NCBI RefSeq assembly: GCF_018986915.1
Contig: NZ_CP076723.1
Coordinates: 1 to 64,000, forward strand
DNA from: Geomonas oryzisoli
GTDB lineage: Bacteria; Desulfobacterota; Desulfuromonadia; Geobacterales; Geobacteraceae
Direction: 5' to 3'
Length of the DNA: 64,000 bases
Positions within the stretch are counted from its first letter, which is position 1. Each line of letters starts with the position of its first letter. A model generated the notes under the pieces. It searched no databases, was not told the origin of the DNA, and saw only the letters and a list, made by a program, of their open reading frames with translations. The position numbers and the translations under genes were made by a program. This document shows, in pieces, positions 42,784-50,938 of the stretch.

Positions 42784-43833
42784 CTACACCCTCCTGGCTG
42801 CATCGAGCAGGGCTGTCAGGGTGGAGTGTGAAATGGCATGTGTCACTGCCCCGGCTTTCAGCCCAGCCTCGTACTCGGCGAGGATCTGCTCGTAGTTGTA
42901 GTCCCCGCAGCGTTTGCAGTATTGCGGCACGTTGCCGCTGAGTGCGCTGTTGCGGACGCTGTTGAAAAGGTCGCTATTGACGCATGCGATCAGCCCCGAG
43001 TCGAAGGCGTTGCCAAAGCTTGGGCCGACGTGGTTGGTGTTGCAGCAAAGCGGCACGGTGCCGTCCCAAAGCACGGTAAAGCCGTCCCGGAGGAAGATGC
43101 ATTCATGGATGCGCTTCGGACGCTCAGTGAAGGGCCCGGAAGGGATGCGAACCCCAAGGTTTTGCGCTAGGGCCAGGGTCTCGGCGAGTACCGCTTTGAA
43201 GCCCTCGGACTCGTAAAAGCGGTAGATGCGGCCGTCCCACACCTTTTCGGGGAGGGATACAAGATTGATCGGGCTTAGCCGGAGCCCGACCTGGTAGCGG
43301 TGCGCGATTTGCACCACCTCCGGGAGTTCCCGGTAATTTTCCTCGAGTACCACGAAGTTGAGGTAGATGTCCGCACCGGCCGGCCGTGCCGCCTCAGAGA
43401 TCCTGGCGAGGTTGCCGAGGAAGTTGTCGAAGTCGCTGTTTCTCACCCGGCTGTAGGTCTGAGCCGCGCCGTCCATCGAGATCATCAGGTGGTCAACCTT
43501 GTCCAGAATACTCATGGTCAGGGGGACCGTGTTCGGTAGGGTCGCGTTGGTGGCTAGCGATATGTCGATACGCGGGTCCGCTTGCCTAATGTAATCAAGT
43601 ATCTCCACCAGGTGCGGGTAAAGGTAGGTTTCCCCGAGTACGGTCAGGCAGATATATCTCACGTGGGGGGCGCAGGAGTCGATCAGCGCTTTGGCCTTGG
43701 CTGGATCCATGAAGCCGATCTTGTAGTTGCTGTACTTGTGCGAACAGGTTATGCACTTGAGGTTGCAGCTGTTGGTCAGTTCGATGTTGATCGACTGCGG
43801 AATCACTGTGCCTGTCGTGGGACGGGAAAACAT
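42784..43833 (-). CDS. Radical SAM/SPASM-domain enzyme
   Basis: 349 aa. The 4Fe-4S radical SAM motif CNLKCITC is near residue 25, followed by VLGETYLYPHLVEIL and ISMDGAAQTYSRVR, the usual radical SAM barrel features. Several Cys in the C-terminal third (HECIFLRDG, PLCCNTN, YCKRCGDYN) form a SPASM-like cluster domain. Substrate unknown; peptide, sugar or lipid are possible. Start MFSRPTTG chosen for CAGGAGCACAC upstream. By eye it is less GC-rich than its neighbours, hinting at separate acquisition. Confidence 0.88.
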   Translation of the reverse strand: MFSRPTTGTVIPQSINIELTNSCNLKCITCSHKYSNYKIGFMDPAKAKALIDSCAPHVRYICLTVLGETYLYPHLVEILDYIRQADPRIDISLATNATLPNTVPLTMSILDKVDHLMISMDGAAQTYSRVRNSDFDNFLGNLARISEAARPAGADIYLNFVVLEENYRELPEVVQIAHRYQVGLRLSPINLVSLPEKVWDGRIYRFYESEGFKAVLAETLALAQNLGVRIPSGPFTERPKRIHECIFLRDGFTVLWDGTVPLCCNTNHVGPSFGNAFDSGLIACVNSDLFNSVRNSALSGNVPQYCKRCGDYNYEQILAEYEAGLKAGAVTHAISHSTLTALLDAARRV

Positions 43834-43849
43834 GTGTGCTCCTGGTAAA

Positions 43850-44308
43850 TTAGGTGATCGGTGTCTGCTTGAGCCAGTCGTAGCCGATGGCAGCGTCGTC
43901 ATGTGCCAGGCGTCCTTCGTCCGCCGGATCGTAGACGCGGGAGGTGACGTAGAAGAGGTTCACCGGGCCGAGCAGACACTTGCAGCCGTGGGCGACGCCG
44001 GGCGGGATGCGCAGCACCTTGGCCTGCTGGTTCTCTCCCATCAGGATCTCCATGGTCTCTCCGTAGGTCGCGGACTCCTCCCTGGTGTCGTGCAGCACGG
44101 CCTTCAGCACGCCGCTGCCCACGTACCACCAGTCGATCTGCACCTTGTGGATGTGCCAGGCCTTGGCTACGCCGGGATACATGAGGGAGTGGCTCCACTG
44201 CCCGAACCCTTCGGCGAAGAAATCGTCGCTGGCCCGGATGATCTCCCTGAAAAAGCCCCGGTCGTCGGCGTGGGTGACCAGCTCCTTGACGATGACTCCC
44301 ACGATCAT
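43850..44308 (-). CDS. RmlC-like dTDP-sugar 3,5-epimerase family protein (cupin)
   Basis: 152 aa, shorter than RmlC (about 180 aa). Core: [46 protein letters not shown] in type, [14 protein letters not shown], and [21 protein letters not shown]. This fits the dTDP-4-dehydrorhamnose 3,5-epimerase family. It could epimerise a 4-keto-6-deoxy sugar before transamination. It overlaps the DegT gene by four bases. rmlA and rmlB are not in this window. Confidence 0.85.
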   Translation of the reverse strand: MIVGVIVKELVTHADDRGFFREIIRASDDFFAEGFGQWSHSLMYPGVAKAWHIHKVQIDWWYVGSGVLKAVLHDTREESATYGETMEILMGENQQAKVLRIPPGVAHGCKCLLGPVNLFYVTSRVYDPADEGRLAHDDAAIGYDWLKQTPIT

Positions 44309-45396
44309 GCGAACTCCCTTATGGCGGTTGCCACCGCCTGCACATCCGCCTCCGGCAGCTCCGGATACATGGGGAGCGAGAGGATCTCCGCCGCGGCCCG
44401 CTCCGTGTGCTCCAGCGAACCGAAACCGGTGCCCTCGTAGGCGGGCTGGCGATGCACCGGGACGGGGTAGTGGACCAGGCAGCCGATCCCGGCAGCGTCC
44501 AGGTGCCCCTTCAGGAGGTCGCGCCGGTCGCTGCGGATCACGAACAGGTGGTAGACGTGGCGCCCCTGCGGGCGCTCCACCGGGAGCGTGATGCCGGGGG
44601 TGCCGGCGAGAAGCTCGCCGTAGAGCGCGGCGAGCCGCCGCCTCTTGTCGTTGTCCGCGGCGAGGTGGCGCAGCTTCACGCGTAAAAGCGCCGCCTGCAG
44701 CTCGTCCAGGCGGCTGTTCCATCCCTTGATGTAGCTCACGTAGCGCGCGGCCCAACCGTACTCGCGCAGAAGCTTTGCCTTTTCCGCAAGCGCCGGGTCG
44801 GAGGTCACCACCATCCCGCCGTCGCCGATTGCGCCCAGGTTCTTGGTGGGGTAGAAGCTGAAGCAGGCCATGTCGCCCATGGAGCCGACGCGCTGCCCGG
44901 CGAACTCGGCGCCGTGGGCCTGGGCACAGTCCTCGATCACCTTGAGGCCGTGGCGCCGGGCGATGGCGAGGATGGCCGGCATGTCCGCGGGCTGGCCGTA
45001 GATGTGCACCGCCACGATGGCGCGGGTCTTGGGGGTGACGGCGGCTTCGACGCGGTTGGGGTCGATGGTGTAGTGGTCGGGTTCGATGTCGACCAGCACG
45101 GGCGTGGCGCCGGCGAGCTCCACGGCCGCCACGGTGGCGACCGCCGTGTGCGACACGGTGATCACCTCGTCGCCGGGGGCGATGCCGCAGGCCGCGAGCG
45201 CCAGGTGGATCGCCTCGGTGCCGCTGCCGACGCCGATGCCGTGGCTCGCGCCGCAAAAGGCCGCGAATTCATCCTCGAACAGCCGTACCTCGTCCCCCAG
45301 CACGTAGCGCCCCTTGTCGAGCACCGTGTGGATGGCGGCATCGATCTCCTCGCGGTGGGAGAGGTACTGGGCTTTGGGATTGGCACAGATGATCAT
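44305..45396 (-). CDS. DegT/DnrJ/EryC1 family sugar aminotransferase (second)
   Basis: 363 aa. [48 protein letters not shown] and the PLP Lys near residue 185 in [15 protein letters not shown]. It is similar to dTDP-3-amino or 4-amino sugar transaminases (FdtB/QdtB/TylB type). Start at 45396 set by GGAGGTGCGCTG and the TGATG junction with the preceding gene. Position between a C-methyltransferase and an epimerase points to a branched amino-deoxy sugar. Confidence 0.92.
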   Translation of the reverse strand: MIICANPKAQYLSHREEIDAAIHTVLDKGRYVLGDEVRLFEDEFAAFCGASHGIGVGSGTEAIHLALAACGIAPGDEVITVSHTAVATVAAVELAGATPVLVDIEPDHYTIDPNRVEAAVTPKTRAIVAVHIYGQPADMPAILAIARRHGLKVIEDCAQAHGAEFAGQRVGSMGDMACFSFYPTKNLGAIGDGGMVVTSDPALAEKAKLLREYGWAARYVSYIKGWNSRLDELQAALLRVKLRHLAADNDKRRRLAALYGELLAGTPGITLPVERPQGRHVYHLFVIRSDRRDLLKGHLDAAGIGCLVHYPVPVHRQPAYEGTGFGSLEHTERAAAEILSLPMYPELPEADVQAVATAIREFA

Positions 45397-46619
45397 CAGC
45401 GCACCTCCACCGTCGGGACGTAGACGATCCACTTCCCTCCCGCGTCACGGAAAGCCTGTTCCTTGGCCATGATCTCCTTGCTGTGGTTCCAGGCGAACAG
45501 CAGGGCGTACTCCGGGTACTCCTTCTGGAACTCCTCGTACGGCTTAACCGGGATATGGGTGCCGGGGGAGCATTTCCCCTGCTTGATCGGGGTGGTGTCG
45601 CTGATGAATTCGACCAGGTCCGGAGTGATGCCGGTGTAGTTGGTGACCGTCGTGCTCTTCGAGGTGGCGCCGTAGCCGACCACGCGCTTGCCCTGCTCCT
45701 TGAGCGAGACGAGCAGCTCCTTCAGCTCGCGGCGCGACTTCTCGCAGTTGTCCCTGAAACGGAGGAAGGTTTCCGCCTTGTGCAGGCCGAGTTCCTCCTC
45801 CCGGGCGAGCTGGGCCTTGACCCGTTCCGACACGGGGCGGCGCCCCTGGTGCGCCAGGATGTAGCGCATGGAGCCGCCGTGGGTCTCCTGCGGCTCGATG
45901 TCCACCAGCTCGAAGCCGTGCCGGCCGAAGGCGTAGGAGATCGATTTCAGCGAGAAAAGGAAGACGTGCTCGTCGTAGATCTGGTCGTAGGAGGTCTTCT
46001 CGATGACGTCGCCGAGGTAGGGGTCCTCGAAGGCGACGATGCCGTCGGGCTTCAGGAGCACCTTGATCCCCTCGATGATGGAGTGGAAGTACGGGATGTG
46101 GCACATCACGTTGGCCGCCAGGAAGGCGTCGGCCTGCCCCTCCTTGGCCACGATGGCGCGGGCGAGGTCGGCGTCGAAGAACTCGGAGATCGTGTTGATC
46201 CCCTTGGAGCGCGCCACCTCGGCCACGTTTTTGGATGGCTCGATCCCCAGGTGCCGCACCCCGGCTTTGGCGAAGTTCTGCAGCATGATGCCGTCGTTGC
46301 TCCCGATCTCGACCACGAAACGCTCGGGGCTGCGGTCGCCTAAGAAGTCGTCCATGACGTGCTCGGCGAACTCACGGAAATGCTCGGTCATGAACCGGGA
46401 GGTCCCGGAGAAGAAGTGGTAATGCTCGTGGAACATCTGCTCGCGGTCGGGCTGGTCGATCAGCTGGAACATGCCGCATTTCTCGCAGAAGCCGACGGCG
46501 AGCTCGAAAAAGTATTCACCGGCGAACTGGTCGGGGGTGAGGAAGCCGTTGGCGATGGGGGTCGGACCGAACGACATGAACGGCTCGATGGGGGCGCTGC
46601 AAATGCGACACTCTCTCAT
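45396..46619 (-). CDS. Sugar C-methyltransferase (NovU/TylC3-type, zinc-binding N-terminus)
   Basis: 407 aa. The N-terminal zinc-finger pattern (CRICSAPI ... [11 protein letters not shown]), SAM-binding [12 protein letters not shown], and C-terminal Methyltransf_14-type block ([40 protein letters not shown]) are diagnostic of sugar 3-C-methyltransferases that work on NDP-keto sugars. It is the first gene of the 22-kb operon, with a sigma-54-type promoter about 110 bases upstream. It implies a branched-chain sugar. Confidence 0.92.
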   Translation of the reverse strand: MRECRICSAPIEPFMSFGPTPIANGFLTPDQFAGEYFFELAVGFCEKCGMFQLIDQPDREQMFHEHYHFFSGTSRFMTEHFREFAEHVMDDFLGDRSPERFVVEIGSNDGIMLQNFAKAGVRHLGIEPSKNVAEVARSKGINTISEFFDADLARAIVAKEGQADAFLAANVMCHIPYFHSIIEGIKVLLKPDGIVAFEDPYLGDVIEKTSYDQIYDEHVFLFSLKSISYAFGRHGFELVDIEPQETHGGSMRYILAHQGRRPVSERVKAQLAREEELGLHKAETFLRFRDNCEKSRRELKELLVSLKEQGKRVVGYGATSKSTTVTNYTGITPDLVEFISDTTPIKQGKCSPGTHIPVKPYEEFQKEYPEYALLFAWNHSKEIMAKEQAFRDAGGKWIVYVPTVEVR

Positions 46620-46727
46620 GCTTTCTCCTTGTGTCGGGGGGGAAGTGCGGGTGGCCCGGCTTTGCGTATGGCCTGAAGTCCCGTCAGGTCACGCGCCGGC
46701 AGAGCGGCACCGTGACCTTGCTGAGTT

Positions 46728-46744
46728 TGCAACTGATATGCCAA
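46728..46744 (-). promoter_or_regulatory. Sigma-54-type promoter for the 22-kb glycosylation operon
   Basis: Read on the minus strand: TTGGCATATCAGTTGCA. GG and GC are exactly 10 bases apart and both core elements (TTGGCA, TTGCA) are intact; three spacer-side consensus bases differ. Start would fall near 46717, about 98 bases before the ATG at 46619. Within the 306-base gap (46620-46925) it is the best promoter candidate. Confidence 0.75.
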
Positions 46745-46802
46745 TGGGGGTGTGTGTCGTAAGTGATTGAAGAGGCAGGAGTTATTTCGGCAGGGTCTCT
46801 GG

Positions 46803-46819
46803 AGTCAAAATAATGAACG
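46803..46819. promoter_or_regulatory. Candidate activator site upstream of the 46728 sigma-54 promoter
   Basis: AGTCAAAATAATGAACG shares 13 of 17 bases with TGTCAAAGAAATGACCG at 13224-13240; each lies about 60-64 bases upstream of a sigma-54 -24 element. Both have a GTCA-N6-TGA half-palindrome. The similarity could be chance. Confidence 0.3.
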
Positions 46820-46871
46820 ACTGCGGCAGGCGTTTTCAATCCCGCCGTCAGCCGGCGAGGCGGCGCGGGAG

Positions 46872-46905
46872 GGGGGCGGGTCAACTATTTGACCGCCCCC
46901 TTTTT
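46872..46905. terminator. Terminator-like hairpin below the 46926 gene
   Basis: GGGGGCGGGTCAA (46872-46884) pairs, with one bulge, with TTGACCGCCCCC (46889-46900); TTTTT follows on the + strand. It lies about 20 bases past the stop of the minus-strand 46926 gene, so it probably ends that unit, although the T tract is on the + side. Confidence 0.55.
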
Positions 46906-46925
46906 CTGGTGCGTCGGGGACGACG

Positions 46926-49310
46926 CTACATGCCGGTAAGGAGGTTGACCCTGCGCGGCGCCGATTTTGCCGCCGATTGCTGCACGTCGGCAGGGACCGC
47001 TGCACCGGCGCCGGACTGAGACCCGGTACAGGTCATCGCGGCGGGGGACGGGGGCCAGAGGACGTTGTAGGAAAACTCACGTTCCACCTCCCCCGTCCTG
47101 TCTCGGCCGGGGCGTGTCCGGACGAAGGCGAAAGGGTCGATGGGGATCTGCTCCATGGGGACGGCGCGCAGCCGGGAGGCCGCCTCGTCTATGAGGTGCT
47201 GCAGCAGCGGCGGGGACTGGAACTTGTCGCCCACGGCCTGTACTGCGAAGCAGAGCAGGGCCGAGGCGTCGGGCTTCAGCATGCGCTTCGTGTCCTGGCA
47301 GATGACGCGGCACCCTTCGGTGCTGTTTTGCAGCGCACCGCAATCCCCGATGCTGAAGATGAAGTCGAAAAAGCGCGAAGGGAGTAATTCGTGAAAACTG
47401 CCAATCTCGCCGTCAATGAGCCGCACCCCGTACACCGGTCGCTCGAGAAGGTTCGCGCTCTCGGTTTGCAGCCGGTCCAGATTCCACACCTCGTAATCCG
47501 TTGCCAATGCGCGCACCACACCCGAGGTGCGGCTGCCGAACCCCAGTAGCCTCGCTCCTGCGGGGAGGTTGGCCCGGACAAAGGAAAATACCAGCATCTC
47601 CTGGTAGGCCTTGATGTCGGACTCGGAGGGGCGGGCGCTCCAGCCCGGTAACCCCGCGATGTGTCTTTCGAAGTACGGAAAATGGAGGCTGCGGGAATAG
47701 GCGAAAAAGCCGAAGCTCCTCGCAGTGATCCTGCTCCCGGCGCGGCGGGCAACCTCGGCTACCTGCAGGGTCGGTGGTGCCGGTTCGAGCATCTGTGCCC
47801 CTTGGGCCTGAAAAAGCTGCCTCTCCCGGATCACGATCCTTTCGGCCTCCCGGTTGTAGTGCTCCAGGTGCGCCTCCGAGCGCTGCCCCTCGCCGGGGCG
47901 GCTGCGGAAACCTCCCAGCGGTGCATGCAGCGTGTGCAGGCGGGCGTAGCGGAAGAAACGGGCCCAGAGGTCCAGGTCGCCGGCCAGGGCGAACTCGGGG
48001 TCGAGCCCACCGGCCTTATCCCAGAGGGCGCGGCGCCAGAAGGTTGACTCCTGCTGGATGAAGGGGGCGTTCACCTCTCCGCGCAGATATTTTTCGCGGC
48101 ACCAGGCCGGCGGCTCGGAGGAGAATCCGGCAGCGTAACCCTCGTTGTCCCAGAGCGTCGGGCTTCCGGTGAGCCATTCCACCTCCGGGCAGCCGCGAAA
48201 GGCGTCGCCGACCAGGTGCAGCGCCCCGGGATGGTACTTGTCGTCGGAGTTGATCCATGCCATGACTTCTCCCGTGGCGCGCTCAAATCCCTCGTTCACC
48301 GCCCGGTAGTGGCCGCCGTCCGGGCGGCTCTGCCAGTATGAGAGGTGCTTCTCGTACTTCTTGATGATATCGGCCGAGCCGTCGGTGCTGCCGCCGTCCA
48401 TGACGATGTACTCGAGGTTGGGGTAGCCCTGGCTCAGCACCGAATCGAGGCACTCCTCCAGGTAGTCGCCCTGGTTGTAGGAGGGGGTGACGATGGAGAG
48501 GCGCGGCGCTGGAGGGGTCACGATTACGGCAGGGGAGGCGAATTTTTGCAGCGGGTAGCGGAGCAGCGGCGGCGGGATGCTGCGGTGCGGTGCCGGCGGC
48601 AGCCCAAGCTGCAGCTCGCGCTCGATCACGCTTTTGCACTCGGCCAGGTATTCGTCGCGGTGCTTGTTGCAGCGTTGTTCCATGCTGTACATCCTGAACC
48701 CGCCGGTGAGGGCGTCTACGGAGTACAGGGGGGCCAGGCGGCTCATACGCACCCAGAGTTCGTAGTCCGCAGCGAGCTTCAGGCCGAGGTCGAGCCGCGC
48801 CCCGGCTCGGTCCCACAGGCTCCTGCGCCAGTAGGTCCCCTCCTGCATCACCATGAGCGAGTACCTGCGGATCAGCTCCTCGTCGATGAGCTGGTCGTGG
48901 CACCAGGTCTGGGTCATGTACTCGAACGGGTGCAGCTTGCCCTCTCCGTCGAAGCCCACCCTCCTGCCGGTTAGGAAGTCGACGTGCGGCAGTTTGTCGA
49001 ACACGTCCCCGATCACGGTGAGGCCGCCTTTGTGCAGCATGTCGTCTGCGTTGAGCCACCCCATCACGGGTTTGGTGCATCGCTTGAAGCCGGCGTTGAG
49101 GGCCTGGTAGTGGCCGCCGTCGGGCGCGCTCTGCCAGTAGGCGAGGTACTTCTCGTACTTCCTTATGATCTCCACGGAGCCGTCGGTGCTGCCGCCGTCC
49201 ATGATGATGTATTCCAGGTCGGGATAGTTCTGGCTCAGGATCGAATCTATGCACTGTTCCAGGTAGGTGACCTGGTTCAGAGAGGGGGTAATTATGGTGA
49301 TGCCTTGCAT
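46926..49310 (-). CDS. Two GT2 glycosyltransferase domains fused to a methyltransferase-like domain
   Basis: 794 aa. GT2 domain A at ~1-245 (TIITPSLNQVTYLEQCIDSI; NADDMLHKGG) and GT2 domain B at ~268-510 (LSIVTPSYNQGDYLEECLDS; NSDDKYHPG) are clearly paralogous and also resemble the last domain of the 1565-aa protein. The C-terminal ~270 residues contain ARLLGFGSRTSGVVRAL and FFDFIFSIGDCGAL, suggestive of a degenerate class I methyltransferase. Own candidate sigma-54 promoter upstream. Probably adds two sugars to a glycan. Confidence 0.85.
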   Translation of the reverse strand: MQGITIITPSLNQVTYLEQCIDSILSQNYPDLEYIIMDGGSTDGSVEIIRKYEKYLAYWQSAPDGGHYQALNAGFKRCTKPVMGWLNADDMLHKGGLTVIGDVFDKLPHVDFLTGRRVGFDGEGKLHPFEYMTQTWCHDQLIDEELIRRYSLMVMQEGTYWRRSLWDRAGARLDLGLKLAADYELWVRMSRLAPLYSVDALTGGFRMYSMEQRCNKHRDEYLAECKSVIERELQLGLPPAPHRSIPPPLLRYPLQKFASPAVIVTPPAPRLSIVTPSYNQGDYLEECLDSVLSQGYPNLEYIVMDGGSTDGSADIIKKYEKHLSYWQSRPDGGHYRAVNEGFERATGEVMAWINSDDKYHPGALHLVGDAFRGCPEVEWLTGSPTLWDNEGYAAGFSSEPPAWCREKYLRGEVNAPFIQQESTFWRRALWDKAGGLDPEFALAGDLDLWARFFRYARLHTLHAPLGGFRSRPGEGQRSEAHLEHYNREAERIVIRERQLFQAQGAQMLEPAPPTLQVAEVARRAGSRITARSFGFFAYSRSLHFPYFERHIAGLPGWSARPSESDIKAYQEMLVFSFVRANLPAGARLLGFGSRTSGVVRALATDYEVWNLDRLQTESANLLERPVYGVRLIDGEIGSFHELLPSRFFDFIFSIGDCGALQNSTEGCRVICQDTKRMLKPDASALLCFAVQAVGDKFQSPPLLQHLIDEAASRLRAVPMEQIPIDPFAFVRTRPGRDRTGEVEREFSYNVLWPPSPAAMTCTGSQSGAGAAVPADVQQSAAKSAPRRVNLLTGM

Positions 49311-49378
49311 TCATCTCCTCGTGCTGCAGGTGGCGCTGATGCTGCAGGTCTTGGGCCGTTGCCGGCCCTAAAAAAGAC

Positions 49379-49395
49379 TGCAGTTAACATGCCAT
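49379..49395 (-). promoter_or_regulatory. Candidate sigma-54 promoter for the 46926 gene
   Basis: Minus strand reads ATGGCATGTTAACTGCA. GG-N10-GC spacing is exact and TGGCA is intact, but the -12 element is CTGC rather than TTGC. The start site would be near 49368, 58 bases before the ATG at 49310. Confidence 0.5.
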
Positions 49396-49427
49396 GTCGC
49401 ACCAAGTGGGGGGACGGTGGGGGCTGG

Positions 49428-49444
49428 GCTAAAAATGTTTTAGC
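49428..49444. promoter_or_regulatory. GCTAAAA-N3-TTTTAGC palindrome
   Basis: A perfect 7-bp inverted repeat with a 3-base spacer in otherwise GC-rich sequence, about 35 bases upstream of the candidate sigma-54 promoter of the 46926 gene. It may be an operator or activator site. Confidence 0.45.
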
Positions 49445-49511
49445 GGGACTTGTCGGGGGGCGGCGCTTGCACGACAGAATATGGTCCACGAAGCGCTGCA
49501 GGTGGACCGGA

Positions 49512-49534
49512 GTTCCCCCTTGTGAAAGGGGGAC
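49512..49534. repeat. Short hairpin repeat (GTTCCCCCTT ... AAAGGGGGAC)
   Basis: A 23-base stem-loop with a GTG loop, followed by a run of G. It resembles the C/G-rich palindromic elements in the gaps at 58534-58749 and 63177-63356. Confidence 0.5.
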
Positions 49535-49556
49535 AGGGGGGGGTGAGATTTGCATC

Positions 49557-49579
49557 GGCCCCGCCGTGCCGGCGGGGCC
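49557..49579 (-). terminator. Hairpin just past the TPR gene stop
   Basis: GGCCCCGCCG-tgc-CGGCGGGGCC, a perfect 10-bp stem, lies ten bases beyond the stop of the minus-strand gene at 49589. The T tract (ATTTTG) is on the + side, so it may be a bidirectional or Rho-assisted terminator. Confidence 0.55.
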
Positions 49580-49588
49580 ATTTTGATC

Positions 49589-50782
49589 CTAGAACACATC
49601 CTCCGCTGCACCGTCGAACTGGTCCGCCGTCGGGTCCATGATCTTGCCGCGGGCGTCGGTCCCGGTGAACTTGAAGACCATGTGCGCCGGGTCGATGGTC
49701 GCGTTGTTGGTGGAGTTCTGGCTCAGTATGAAGGTGACGGTGGCCGACTGTTTCTCCGGGTCGTAGACCACGCTGGTCGGATTCTGCGGGATGTACGCCT
49801 CGGTCGGGAGCACCGGCAGCAGGTTGTTGTAGTAGCCGGCCGCGCCGCCGCTGGCCTTGGTGATGGTCCAGTTGCTGGTGTCCTGCACCGACTTGGCGTC
49901 CATGGCGGAGTCGAAATAGAAGGTAAGGCTGAACGCCTTGGACTGGATGTTGGTGCCGGTCGAGTCGACGCCGAGCAGGCTGCCGAGGTCGGTGCCGGCC
50001 TCCAGCGCCGGGGTGAAGGTGTCGGTTTCGCCGCCGCCGGCGGTCACGAACTTGGGCTGGGCGATGGTCGCTTTCAACAGTGCGCCCTGCGTCGCGTCGA
50101 GCTGGGTCACGGTGGCGAGCTCGGCCTGTGCGTTGGTGGTGTCCCCCAGCGCCGAGTAGGCGACCCCGAGCTCGAAGTGGGCCGCTGTCATCTTGGGACG
50201 GAGCTTAACCGCCTGGGTCAGCTGCTTGACCGCCTCGGCGTATTTTCCTTCCTTGTTGTAGGTGGCGCCCAGGCTGTAATAGGGGTTGGGGTCGTTGGGT
50301 GCCATCCTGGAGACCTTCTTGAACTGGGTTTCCGCCTCGGCGTAGCGCCCGGTCTGGACGTAGAGCTGGCCCAGGGTGTACGGCGCCACCGTGTCGGTCG
50401 GGTTCAGGCGTGCAGCATCCTTGAACTCCTTCTCGGCGAGGTTGTACTTCTTCTGCTGCAGGTAGATGTTCCCCAGGTTCCTGTGTACCGAGTCCTGGGT
50501 CGGGTCGAGGGAAAGGGAGCTCTTATAGGTCTTGATGGCCTCGTCGTATTTATTCTGCGCCAGGTAGGCGTTGGCCAGGTAGTTGTACGATTGCGCGTTG
50601 GTCGGGTCCAGCGAGATGGCGCGCTTGAACTCGTTGGCCGCGCGGACGTAGTCCTTCTTCTGGAAGAACCCGGCGCCGGTGGACATGGCGCTGGTGGCCG
50701 CCTGGGCCTTCATGGAGTCCTGCGAGGTCAAGGTGTCGAACATGTCGCCCAGGTAGTCCCAGGCCGTTTTCTGGGTTGTCAT
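49589..50782 (-). CDS. TPR protein with C-terminal Ig-like beta domain
   Basis: 397 aa. About six TPRs at ~40-250 (FFQKKDYVRAANEFKRAISLDPTNAQSYNYLANAYL in type), then a beta-rich region at ~260-390 (FSLTFYFDSAMDAKSVQDTSNWTITKA; SVVYDPEKQSATVTFIL) resembling Big_5/SbsA-type Ig domains. There is no signal peptide, so export, if any, must use another route. It lies among glycosyltransferase genes; it may be a scaffold or a glycosylated substrate. No enzyme motif seen. Confidence 0.8.
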   Translation of the reverse strand: MTTQKTAWDYLGDMFDTLTSQDSMKAQAATSAMSTGAGFFQKKDYVRAANEFKRAISLDPTNAQSYNYLANAYLAQNKYDEAIKTYKSSLSLDPTQDSVHRNLGNIYLQQKKYNLAEKEFKDAARLNPTDTVAPYTLGQLYVQTGRYAEAETQFKKVSRMAPNDPNPYYSLGATYNKEGKYAEAVKQLTQAVKLRPKMTAAHFELGVAYSALGDTTNAQAELATVTQLDATQGALLKATIAQPKFVTAGGGETDTFTPALEAGTDLGSLLGVDSTGTNIQSKAFSLTFYFDSAMDAKSVQDTSNWTITKASGGAAGYYNNLLPVLPTEAYIPQNPTSVVYDPEKQSATVTFILSQNSTNNATIDPAHMVFKFTGTDARGKIMDPTADQFDGAAEDVF

Positions 50783-50868
50783 AACATCCTCCGTGCTAGA
50801 TGCTCATGAGCCGCCTGTCGTATCGGCATCCTGCACCGGAAACTTGAGTGGAAAATCGACTTCCCAAC

Positions 50869-50904
50869 AAAAACGCCCGGTTGCACCTCCTGGCCGACCG
50901 GGCG
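50869..50904 (-). terminator. Intrinsic terminator of the TPR-GT2 gene
   Basis: On the minus strand an 8-bp stem CGCCCGGT/ACCGGGCG (50897-50904 with 50874-50881) is followed by TTTTT (50873-50869). It lies 35 bases past the stop at 50939. Confidence 0.8.
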
Positions 50905-50938
50905 TCGTCGTTGTTGCATGGCAGCCGTGGCCGCCTTA

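Noticed and set aside
50807-50830. Sigma-54 promoter for the 49589 TPR gene
   Set aside because: A GG-N10-GC spacing exists on the minus strand, but both core elements differ too much from TGGCA and TTGC.
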